Below are positions 1 to 5,709 of a stretch of 6,595 nt of DNA, one piece after another (position 1 is the first letter of the stretch; every line of letters starts with the position of its first letter). The stretch spans positions 1-6,595 of the forward strand of contig SLSH01000269.1 of the NCBI GenBank assembly GCA_007130555.1, read 5' to 3'. The notes beneath the pieces were generated by a model that had not been told where the DNA came from, did no database searches, and worked only from the letters and a program-made list of their open reading frames with translations. This DNA is from Bacteroidales bacterium (GTDB lineage: Bacteria; Bacteroidota; Bacteroidia; Bacteroidales; ML635J-15). The position numbers and the translations under genes were made by a program.

Positions 1-171
1 ATACTAATAAAAACCGATAATTTTTTGTTAACTATATTTATGAGTGTTTTACCAAATTTATTGCTATTTGTAATTTTTAAAAAGTTAGATTATTGGTATT
101 CCATTAAAGGCGTGATTTTTGCAATTTTTATTTATACTTTGTTAGTAATAATACTTAAATTTTCGCAATGA
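1..171 (+). CDS. C-terminal fragment of a small membrane protein (5' end outside window)
   Basis: An open frame runs from the first base to a TGA at 169-171 and encodes the last 56 residues of a protein whose start lies upstream. The fragment is very hydrophobic. It holds two likely membrane segments, about residues 8-26 and 38-52, separated by a short polar stretch with KKLDYW, and ends in a lysine-containing tail (LKFSQ). The stop overlaps the lpxB start in an ATGA arrangement, which suggests co-transcription and translational coupling. I do not recognise the family. Its position suggests an envelope-related role, but that is inference. The frame could be fortuitous because it is short, but the membrane-protein composition and the exact ATGA junction argue that it is real. 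Confidence 0.65.
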   Translation: MLIKTDNFLLTIFMSVLPNLLLFVIFKKLDYWYSIKGVIFAIFIYTLLVIILKFSQ

Positions 172-1292
172 AATATTATATTATTTCAGGAGAAACATCC
201 GGAGATTTACACGGGGCGAAATTAATTCAGCAATTAAAATCAATTGACTCTAAAAGTGAATTCCGTGCATGGGGAGGAAATAATATTTCAAAGCAAAATG
301 TCCCCTTAGATAAAAATATCAGCGAACTGGCTTTTATGGGATTTACGGAAGTGGTAAAAAATCTGAGAAAAATTCTTGATAATTTTAAGCAATGCAAAAA
401 AAATATCTTAGACTATAATCCTGATGCAATTATATTAATAGATTATCCGGGATTTAATTTAAGAATTGCCAGATGGGCTAAAAAAAAATCCATAAAAGTT
501 CTGTATTTTATATCTCCTACCGTATGGGCATGGAACACAAAACGGGTATATACGGTTAAAGAATATGTTGATAAAATGTATGTTATTCTGCCCTTTGAAA
601 AGGAATTTTATAAAAAATACGGCGTTGAAGTCGAATATTTCGGACATCCTTTGGTTGAAACAATAAGCAATTATAAGAAACCTGAATTTAATTCTTTTTG
701 TAAAGAAAATAATTTAAGTGGAAAACCTATTATTGCAATTCTGGCAGGTAGCCGAAAACAAGAAGTGAAAGATATGCTTCCGATAATGATTGAAGCTTCA
801 CGGGATTTTAATGATTATGAATTTGTTATAGCAGGTTCGCATAGTGTTTCCGAAAAAATTTATAAACAAATAATCGGGAAATCCGATGTAAAAATTTTAT
901 TTAATAAAACCTATGATATATTATCATCAGCAACAGCAGGACTGGTAACCTCAGGTACTGCAACACTTGAAACAGCATTGTTTGGAGTGCCTCAGGTAGT
1001 TTGTTATAAAGGAGGAAAAATATCCGTGGCAATTGCAAAAATGGTGGCTAGTGTTAAATATATTTCTTTGGTTAATTTAATTCTCGACAAACAAGTTGTT
1101 ACGGAACTAATTCAAAAAGAATTAAATAACAGTTCTGTTATAAAAGAATTAAAAGCAATTTTACCGGAAGGTAAAAAACGTAGTAAAATTATAAAAAATT
1201 ACGATGAATTAAACAAAATTTTAGGCTCTTATAATTCGTATTATCTTATTGCTGAAAATATTTATCAGAGAATGTCGGGAAATAACGACTAG
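168..1292 (+). CDS. lpxB: lipid A disaccharide synthase LpxB
   Basis: LpxB is a family 19 glycosyltransferase at the inner face of the cytoplasmic membrane. It joins UDP-2,3-diacylglucosamine and lipid X into the tetraacyl disaccharide 1-phosphate of lipid A. The 374 residues match the family's usual length. Visible signatures are SGETSGDLHG (7-16), MGFTEV (57-62), IDYPGFN (91-97), SPTVWAWN (116-123), GHPLVE (159-164), LAGSRKQEV (192-200) and TSGTATLETAL (261-271). Asp92 and Arg196 align with the Asp and Arg known to be essential in the E. coli enzyme (D98 and R201). The ATG at 168 directly precedes the first strand of the fold and overlaps the upstream stop by 4 bp, so translation is probably coupled. 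The 3' end overlaps a convergent kinase gene by 4 bp. No intrinsic terminator is visible after it. The assignment is secure. Confidence 0.97.
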   Translation: MKYYIISGETSGDLHGAKLIQQLKSIDSKSEFRAWGGNNISKQNVPLDKNISELAFMGFTEVVKNLRKILDNFKQCKKNILDYNPDAIILIDYPGFNLRIARWAKKKSIKVLYFISPTVWAWNTKRVYTVKEYVDKMYVILPFEKEFYKKYGVEVEYFGHPLVETISNYKKPEFNSFCKENNLSGKPIIAILAGSRKQEVKDMLPIMIEASRDFNDYEFVIAGSHSVSEKIYKQIIGKSDVKILFNKTYDILSSATAGLVTSGTATLETALFGVPQVVCYKGGKISVAIAKMVASVKYISLVNLILDKQVVTELIQKELNNSSVIKELKAILPEGKKRSKIIKNYDELNKILGSYNSYYLIAENIYQRMSGNND

Positions 1293-2143
1293 AAAAATCC
1301 CTTTTCTTTGTGATACTCAATTATCCCTTCCAAAGGATCCTGAATAATTTGTGATATTTTTATATTATTTTCATTTGCGATTTTTGATAAAACATCTTTA
1401 AAGTAAAATGCAACCGAACCGCAAAAACTAACGGGTAAATATTTACTTTCGGGAAAAGGTTTTATGTGCATTTTAAAGAAATCTCTAAATGTATTTTCTA
1501 CTATATTAAGTATTTCAGGTTCTTTAAGATTATCATTTACAAAATTACAAAAACTTGCAAGATATTTATTGGGTTGCGGTTTGCTGTATATTCTTTCTTT
1601 GACAGTTTCAATAGTTGCACCTGTTTCCAGTTTTATTTTATCTGTTAATTCTTCATTAAACCCTCCTTCAAGATATTTTTTTATAAACAATTTTCCGATA
1701 TGTGCTCCGCTACCTTCATCGCCAAGTATATAACCCAACGTAACTGTTTTTCTGTAAACAGTATGACCATTAAAAACACAAGAATTAGAACCTGTGCCGA
1801 GAATAGCCGCAATTCCTTCTTTATTATTAAATAATGCTCTTGCAGCACCAAGCATATCAGAATAAATATAAATAATTGCAACAGGGAAAAAAGTTTCAAG
1901 TGCATCAGATAAAGATTGATATTTATCGTGATTTTCACACCCTGCCCCGTAAAAAAACACTTTTTCTACACTTATTTCTTGTTCATCTTCAGGAAAGTTT
2001 TTTTTTATTTCATCAAAAATATCTCTGGAATTCCAGAAATACGGATTTAATCCCAAACTTTTAAATTCTTTTAAAATAGTTCCCGAACTGTCTGTTATGA
2101 GCCATCTTGTCTTAGTTGCTCCGCTGTCTGCAAAAATGTACAT
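1289..2143 (-). CDS. BadF/BadG/BcrA/BcrD-type ATPase, probable N-acetylglucosamine kinase-like sugar kinase
   Basis: This 284-residue protein belongs to the ASKHA (acetate/sugar kinase, Hsc70, actin) fold, in the BadF/BcrA branch that includes N-acetylglucosamine and N-acetylmuramic acid kinases. It shows the phosphate-1 motif DSGATKTRW (6-14), a likely catalytic Asp96 in SDMLGAARAL, the phosphate-2 motif GTGSNS (116-121), GYILGDEGSGAHIG (137-150), the adenosine-site stretch FCGSVAFYF (240-248) and the C-terminal DPLEGII (269-275). The protein is complete and probably cytosolic. The likely reaction is ATP-dependent phosphorylation of an amino sugar, perhaps in cell-wall or amino-sugar salvage, but the substrate cannot be read from the sequence. 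It starts 33 bp after the cyclase-like gene on the same strand with no promoter match between, so the two are probably one operon. Its TAG stop lies in the same CTAG as the lpxB stop. Confidence 0.85.
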   Translation of the reverse strand: MYIFADSGATKTRWLITDSSGTILKEFKSLGLNPYFWNSRDIFDEIKKNFPEDEQEISVEKVFFYGAGCENHDKYQSLSDALETFFPVAIIYIYSDMLGAARALFNNKEGIAAILGTGSNSCVFNGHTVYRKTVTLGYILGDEGSGAHIGKLFIKKYLEGGFNEELTDKIKLETGATIETVKERIYSKPQPNKYLASFCNFVNDNLKEPEILNIVENTFRDFFKMHIKPFPESKYLPVSFCGSVAFYFKDVLSKIANENNIKISQIIQDPLEGIIEYHKEKGFF

Positions 2144-2176
2144 ATTAATAAAATATTTACTGTCTTTAAGTTTATT

Positions 2177-2956
2177 TTAATTTTGTATTTCTTTTTGTAT
2201 TTTTTTAAATTTATCGGAATTATTACATAGCAATTCTATTACATTTGAGAAATTTTTACTTAAATCAAAATCTGTCAAACATGGCGATAAACGATATAAA
2301 GGCGTGGGCTCTTCAACTCCTTTTAAATGATGTTTAAATAAATAAAATAACATCAGTTTTTGACTCAGATTATTTAATTCATTATGCAATTGAATAACAC
2401 GCTTGTAATCAATATCTTCGTAGCTGTCACTTCTGTTTACTACTTTTTCCTTTTGTGCTTTTCCATACAGTATTTCAATTAGTTTTATATACAACTCATG
2501 ACCGATAATAAGATGAGTATTGTCAAATAATTTTGTGGAATTTTCAATTCTCGCAGCTACATTTATAACCGAACCCAGAAAATTTTCCAATCCGTCTGAA
2601 AGTACTTGTATTACTTTTCCTGTTTCGATACCCATCCCAAACAATACTTTAGTTTTATGTGTATTATTAAAATCCTTACATTTTTGAATTAAAGTTTTGT
2701 ATAGTAAAAGCCCGAAAAGATATCCTGCCCGTTCGTGGTTTTTCCCGTAAAAAATTACAATATAACCGTCTCCGCTTGTTTTAAAAAAAACTTTTTTGTC
2801 AAAGGCAGCTAAATTTGCTAACCTATGACCTGTTAAATAGTATTCTTCCATGTATTTTATGAAAGAATCATCCTTTTGTTTTTCGAAATTTTCAAATACG
2901 GGAGTAAAATTACGTATGTCAACAATTGCTACGGTTGCATTAATTCTTTCTTTCAT
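2177..2956 (-). CDS. class III adenylate/guanylate cyclase-like protein
   Basis: This 259-residue protein is mostly a class III nucleotidyl cyclase catalytic domain with no sensor, HAMP or membrane segment in front. The first metal Asp is D13 in VDIRNFT. Lys59 and the second metal Asp63 are in FFKTSGDGYIVIF. GMGIETGKV (107-115) follows, then Asn132 and Arg136 in NVAARIE, the transition-state pair. The closing strand HHLKGVEEPTPLYRL is at 209-223. Two things are odd. The usual Asp/Thr of the second purine-specifying position appears to be Asn125 (ENFLG). About 35-40 extra residues, mostly helical and charged, lie between the AAR motif and the LKG strand. A 36-residue tail follows the domain. 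All metal and transition-state residues are present, so activity is plausible, but ATP versus GTP preference is unclear. The gene leads a pair with the sugar kinase. Confidence 0.85.
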   Translation of the reverse strand: MKERINATVAIVDIRNFTPVFENFEKQKDDSFIKYMEEYYLTGHRLANLAAFDKKVFFKTSGDGYIVIFYGKNHERAGYLFGLLLYKTLIQKCKDFNNTHKTKVLFGMGIETGKVIQVLSDGLENFLGSVINVAARIENSTKLFDNTHLIIGHELYIKLIEILYGKAQKEKVVNRSDSYEDIDYKRVIQLHNELNNLSQKLMLFYLFKHHLKGVEEPTPLYRLSPCLTDFDLSKNFSNVIELLCNNSDKFKKIQKEIQN

Positions 2957-2977
2957 TATCTAATCAATATTATTTAT

Positions 2978-3009
2978 TTTTCAAAAATACGTAAAAATAA
3001 TTAAATTTG
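2978..3009 (+). promoter_or_regulatory. candidate Bacteroidota-type promoter of pyrH-frr
   Basis: A -7 box TAAATTTG at 3002-3009 matches the TAnnTTTG consensus exactly. A -33-like TTTTC at 2978-2982, one mismatch from TTTTG, lies 19 bp upstream. Transcription would start near 3014, giving a leader of about 26 bases before the pyrH ATG at 3040. The last base of this -33 box overlaps the candidate -7 box of the divergent cyclase gene. Confidence 0.55.
2982..2989 (-). promoter_or_regulatory. candidate -7 box for the cyclase-kinase operon
   Basis: On the minus strand this reads TATTTTTG, an exact fit to the Bacteroidota -7 consensus TAnnTTTG. It would place the start of transcription near 2977, about 20 bases before the cyclase ATG. 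No TTTG-like -33 box is found 19-21 bp further upstream, so the call rests on the -7 box alone in an A+T-rich background. Confidence 0.35.
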
Positions 3010-3039
3010 CATCTGAAAAAAATATTAAAAAATAAAATT

Positions 3040-3759
3040 ATGTTTCAAAATATTGAATTTAAAAGGATATTACTTAAACTTTCGGGAGAATCAATTGCAG
3101 GAAAATCAAAGCAGGGCATAGATGTAAATAAACTTAAGGAATATACAGGGCAAATTAAAGAAATTGCGGAAAAAGGGATTCAGGTTGCGATTGTTATTGG
3201 CGGAGGTAATATTTTCAGGGGATTAACCGGAGCAGATAAAGGTTTTGACAGAGTTAAAGGCGACCAGATGGGAATGCTCGCCACTGTTATTAATTCACTT
3301 GCTTTGATAAGTGCTTTGGAATCTCAGAATATTAAAGCAAAATTATTTACTGCCGTTACAATTGAGTCGGTAGGGCATAGGTTTAATAAATCGGAAGTAA
3401 CAGAGGCATTAAATAATGGATATGTTTGCGTATTTGCAGGCGGAACAGGAAATCCGTATTTTTCTACCGATACGGCTTCGGCTCTCAGGGCGGTCGAAAT
3501 TGAAGCGGATGTTTTTATCAAAGGAACAAGAGTTGACGGAGTATATTCGGATGACCCCGAAAAAAATCCAAATGCGGAAAAATTTGATAAAATCAGTTTT
3601 GATGAAGTTTACAAAAAAAACTTAAAGGTAATGGACCTTACCGCATTAACATTATGTAAAGAAAATAATATGTCTGTTATTGTATTTGATATGGATACTC
3701 CGGGAAACTTGAAAACGCTAATTTTTAAACAAAATATTGGTACTTTGATTACAAATTAG
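3040..3759 (+). CDS. pyrH: UMP kinase (uridylate kinase) PyrH
   Basis: PyrH is a cytosolic hexameric amino-acid-kinase-fold enzyme that phosphorylates UMP to UDP with ATP in pyrimidine nucleotide synthesis. The 239 residues from the ATG at 3040 match the family length. Visible motifs are KLSGES (13-18), GGGNIFRG (54-61), DQMGMLATVIN (75-85), AGGTGNPYFSTDTA (133-146) and the nucleotide-site region TRVDGVYSDDPEKNPNA (163-179), then MDLTA (198-202). The frame stays open upstream to a TTG at 3007, but that TTG lies inside the candidate -7 promoter box and the extra 11 residues are not typical, so I chose ATG 3040. An A-rich leader without a Shine-Dalgarno box precedes it, as is common in Bacteroidota. 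frr follows after 34 bp on the same strand, the usual pairing in many bacteria. Confidence 0.97.
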   Translation: MFQNIEFKRILLKLSGESIAGKSKQGIDVNKLKEYTGQIKEIAEKGIQVAIVIGGGNIFRGLTGADKGFDRVKGDQMGMLATVINSLALISALESQNIKAKLFTAVTIESVGHRFNKSEVTEALNNGYVCVFAGGTGNPYFSTDTASALRAVEIEADVFIKGTRVDGVYSDDPEKNPNAEKFDKISFDEVYKKNLKVMDLTALTLCKENNMSVIVFDMDTPGNLKTLIFKQNIGTLITN

Positions 3760-3793
3760 TATTTTTACAACATAATTATAAAAACATAAGACT

Positions 3794-4354
3794 ATGGAAG
3801 ACCTTGATTTTTTTATTGAAACCGCAGAAGAAGGAATGGATGCAGCTATAATGCATTTGGAAAAAGAATTATCACAGGTAAGGGCAGGTAAAGCTTCCCC
3901 CTCTCTTGTTGACAACATTAAAGTTGATTATTACGGAGTAATTACGCCGATATCTCAGGTTGCCAATATCTCTACTCCGGATGCTAAAACAATCTTTATT
4001 CAGCCATGGGATAAAGCAATGCTTGGAATTATTGAAAAAGCAATACAAAATGCCAATCTCGGATTTAATCCTGCAAATAATGGAGAAGTCCTCAGAATAA
4101 TAGTCCCTCCGCTAACCGAAGAAAGAAGAATACAGCTTGTGAAACAAGTTAAAAATTTTGGGGAATCTGCAAAAGTCAGTATAAGAGGACAAAGAAGAGA
4201 TGCAATTGAAGAGTTTAAAAAACTGAAAAAAGAAGGTGCTTCCGAGGATGATGCAAAAAATGCTGAGCAAACAGTTCACAAAACACACGAAGATTATATC
4301 AAAAAAGTTGATGAAATAATTGAAGCTAAAGAAAAAGAGATAATGACCATATAA
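3794..4354 (+). CDS. frr: ribosome recycling factor Frr
   Basis: Frr, together with EF-G, splits the post-termination ribosome so that subunits, mRNA and tRNA can be reused. The protein has 186 residues, the usual length. The N-terminal helix carries LEKELSQVRAGKASPSLVDNIKVDYYG (22-48, in two conserved blocks), followed by the small beta domain with TPISQVANIS (51-60) and IQPWDKAMLGIIEKAI (69-84). The diagnostic NGEVLRIIVPPLTEERR lies at 96-112, and the return helix has SIRGQRRDAIEEFKKLKK (129-146), with Arg131 in the position of the functionally important arginine of the family. The charged helical C-terminus is intact. It is probably transcribed with pyrH, as no promoter match is seen in the 34 bp gap. 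A hairpin with a T-run starts directly after the stop. Confidence 0.98.
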   Translation: MEDLDFFIETAEEGMDAAIMHLEKELSQVRAGKASPSLVDNIKVDYYGVITPISQVANISTPDAKTIFIQPWDKAMLGIIEKAIQNANLGFNPANNGEVLRIIVPPLTEERRIQLVKQVKNFGESAKVSIRGQRRDAIEEFKKLKKEGASEDDAKNAEQTVHKTHEDYIKKVDEIIEAKEKEIMTI

Positions 4355-4391
4355 AAAAAGCTTGAGTATTTTCAACCCAAGCCCTTTTTTT
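4353..4391. terminator. bidirectional intrinsic terminator between frr and tRNA-Cys
   Basis: A hairpin has arms GCTTGAG (4360-4366) and CCCAAGC (4376-4382) around a 9-base loop. It is flanked by seven A at 4353-4359 and seven T at 4385-4391, so each strand ends its hairpin with a U-run. On the minus strand all 7 stem pairs form, one as G-U. On the + strand the same position is an A-C mismatch and two C separate the stem from the T-run. It therefore looks stronger for the transcript ending in tRNA-Cys than for frr, but is placed to serve both. Confidence 0.8.
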
Positions 4392-4392
4392 G

Positions 4393-4463
4393 AGGTACCT
4401 GGCGGATTCGAACCGCCGTAACCGGTTTTGCAGACCGGCGCCTAGCCACTCGGCAAAGGTACC
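4393..4463 (-). tRNA. tRNA-Cys (anticodon GCA)
   Basis: Read on the minus strand, the 71 bases fold as a complete cloverleaf. The acceptor stem pairs GGTACCT with AGGTACC. The D arm has a GCC/GGC stem, and the anticodon stem pairs CCGGT with ACCGG around the loop CTGCAAA. The variable region is TTAC, and the T arm pairs GGCGG with CCGCC around TTCGAAT. The anticodon GCA is at 4431-4429. The discriminator base is U, the cysteine tRNA identity base. The 3' CCA is not encoded (the next bases read CAA), so it must be added by CCA-adding enzyme. The terminator follows immediately, and a candidate promoter of its own lies upstream. Confidence 0.97.
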
Positions 4464-4482
4464 ATAACAATTTCTAAGACTG

Positions 4483-4513
4483 CAAAAATAATGATTTTAT
4501 TGTTAAGACAAAA
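4483..4513 (-). promoter_or_regulatory. candidate promoter of tRNA-Cys, partly inside the preceding gene
   Basis: On the minus strand TTTTG (4513-4509) is followed after 18 bp by TATTTTTG (4490-4483), an exact -7 consensus. The spacing is one base below the usual 19-21. The -33 box lies within the last codons of the CWC protein gene. The predicted start, near 4478, gives a leader of about 15 bases before the tRNA. This would allow tRNA-Cys expression independent of the upstream genes. Confidence 0.5.
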
Positions 4514-4688
4514 TATTTTTTTCTTTTTCAATGTATGCCTTTAAACATTCATTGCATAAGCAGTCTTTATATGTATTGGAAAGATATTCGCTAAGCTTTT
4601 TTGATATTTTTAAATCTGCACACCAGCAATCGGCAGAATGTAAACAATCAAATGTCTTGCCACATTTTTTGCATTTTTTTGTTTCCAT
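4503..4688 (-). CDS. small cysteine-rich CWC family protein, function unknown
   Basis: A 61-residue protein with eight cysteines (6, 9, 15, 21, 23, 43, 45, 48). The pattern is KKCKKCGKTFDC at 4-15, CWC at 21-23 and CLCNEC at 43-48. This matches the Cys-rich CWC family, named for its central Cys-Trp-Cys. Paired Cys-X2-Cys and Cys-X-Cys knuckles suggest binding of zinc or another metal, but the function of the family is not established. The charged helical segment between the two cysteine groups (about 24-42) and the lysine-rich tail have no signal peptide or membrane segment, so it is probably cytosolic. It starts 21 bp after the glycosyltransferase stop on the same strand with no promoter match between, so it is probably co-transcribed. 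tRNA-Cys follows 39 bp later. Despite its size it is a real gene, as the cysteine pattern is clearly under constraint. Confidence 0.8.
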   Translation of the reverse strand: METKKCKKCGKTFDCLHSADCWCADLKISKKLSEYLSNTYKDCLCNECLKAYIEKEKNILS

Positions 4689-4709
4689 TTATCTTTTTTA
4701 ATAGTAATA

Positions 4710-5699
4710 TTATTTTAAGATATCTTTAACTGCTGAAGCAATTTTGTCAATATCCTGATCTTCCATACATTTAAAATGTTTTTTAGGACATTTTTTATAT
4801 CCGAGTTTTGAACATGGACGACATGATAAACCGCCGACTTCAAAAATCTGCGAATTATTGCCGGGCTGATAAGGATACATCCCAAAATCAGTAACGGTAT
4901 TGCCCCATATTGATATGATGTCTTTTTTAAAAGCCGCTGCAATATGCATTATCCCTGTGTCGTGCGTAATTACCAGCTTAGACTGCTCTACTATTGATGC
5001 AGACCGGTTTATGTTATATTTACCGCATAAATTATGTACTTTCGGGCAATTCTCTTTTATAAATTTTCCTGTTTCAATATCTTCGTTGCCGCCAAGAAGA
5101 ACCACAGGATATCTTATTTTTTTACATAATTCAACAATTTTTTCGGCAGTCAGTTTTTTTGTATTATGATGTCCGCCAATTCCTATAGCGATAAAACCTT
5201 TATCTAATTTAGTGCTGATTTCGGAAATATTTACCTTATCTTCATTCGGAATAAAATAATCAAGTCCGAGATTATCTTTTTTCACATTAAATAAATGTAC
5301 CGTACTGTAATATCTGTCAACTATATGTTTTTCCGGTAATTTATTAATTTTAAAATTAACAAGCAACCACTTTTCCCGGTTTAATTTCTGAAAAGAAAAA
5401 TCCAGCACTCTGAGTTTATTTTTAAATCTGTATGTTCTCAGGTTTTTATGCAGGTCAATAATATAATCAAACTGTTCTTCCCGAAGTTCTTTAATACTTT
5501 CGCCAAAACTTTTTAATGTATGCAGTTTATCAATATAAGGATTAGCTGAAAGTATCGGAGCATATTCGGGTTTTGTTAAATAATGAACTGTGGAATTTTT
5601 TACTTGCTGTTTAAGCCCGCGGATTATCGGAGTTGTAAGAACAATATCCCCGATACTGCTAAAACGTATAATTAAAAATTTTACTTCCTCAATATTCAT
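4710..5699 (-). CDS. family 9 glycosyltransferase, LPS heptosyltransferase-like
   Basis: This 329-residue protein has the GT-B layout of family 9 (ADP-heptose:LPS heptosyltransferase, WaaC/WaaF-like), peripheral enzymes at the inner membrane that add heptose to the LPS inner core. The N-terminal acceptor domain has RFSSIGDIVLTTP (12-24), with Asp18 in the position of the catalytic base, and DLHKNLRTYR (82-91). The C-terminal donor domain has AIGIGGHHNTKKL (171-183), VLLGGNED (200-207) and THDTGIMHIAAAF (245-257). Near the C-terminus four cysteines form C-X2-C-X7-C-X6-C (293-311: CRPC, KKCP, FKCM), a possible metal site seen in many Bacteroidota members of the family. The donor could be a sugar other than heptose. 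The ATG lies 10 bp after the Fe-S gene stop, and the CWC gene follows, so it sits in the middle of an operon. Confidence 0.9.
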   Translation of the reverse strand: MNIEEVKFLIIRFSSIGDIVLTTPIIRGLKQQVKNSTVHYLTKPEYAPILSANPYIDKLHTLKSFGESIKELREEQFDYIIDLHKNLRTYRFKNKLRVLDFSFQKLNREKWLLVNFKINKLPEKHIVDRYYSTVHLFNVKKDNLGLDYFIPNEDKVNISEISTKLDKGFIAIGIGGHHNTKKLTAEKIVELCKKIRYPVVLLGGNEDIETGKFIKENCPKVHNLCGKYNINRSASIVEQSKLVITHDTGIMHIAAAFKKDIISIWGNTVTDFGMYPYQPGNNSQIFEVGGLSCRPCSKLGYKKCPKKHFKCMEDQDIDKIASAVKDILK

Positions 5700-5709
5700 G
5701 CAATAATTT

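Noticed and set aside
1464..1733. Plus-strand open frame of 89 codons opposite the kinase gene
   Set aside because: It lies entirely within the well-supported kinase on the other strand and has no recognisable motif. It is a shadow of that gene's codon structure.
2144..2176. Inverted A/T stretches between the cyclase and kinase genes as a terminator or operator
   Set aside because: The arms are short, made only of A and T, and lack a G+C stem, so they are expected by chance in this A+T-rich gap.
4112..4375. Minus-strand open frame of 87 codons, hydrophobic, opposite frr
   Set aside because: It is antisense to the conserved frr gene and its Phe/Leu-rich composition is what the complement of the Lys/Glu-rich frr helices produces.
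4393..4463. GGTACC repeated at both ends of a 71 bp stretch, resembling short terminal inverted repeats
   Set aside because: The two copies are the two strands of the tRNA-Cys acceptor stem, fully explained by the cloverleaf.
4393..4502. tRNA-Cys as an integration site (attachment site) for a mobile element
   Set aside because: No integrase, no duplicated tRNA 3' end and no change in base composition is seen on either side.
4900..5169. Plus-strand open frame of 89 codons opposite the glycosyltransferase
   Set aside because: It is fully antisense to a conserved enzyme and shows no domain or promoter.
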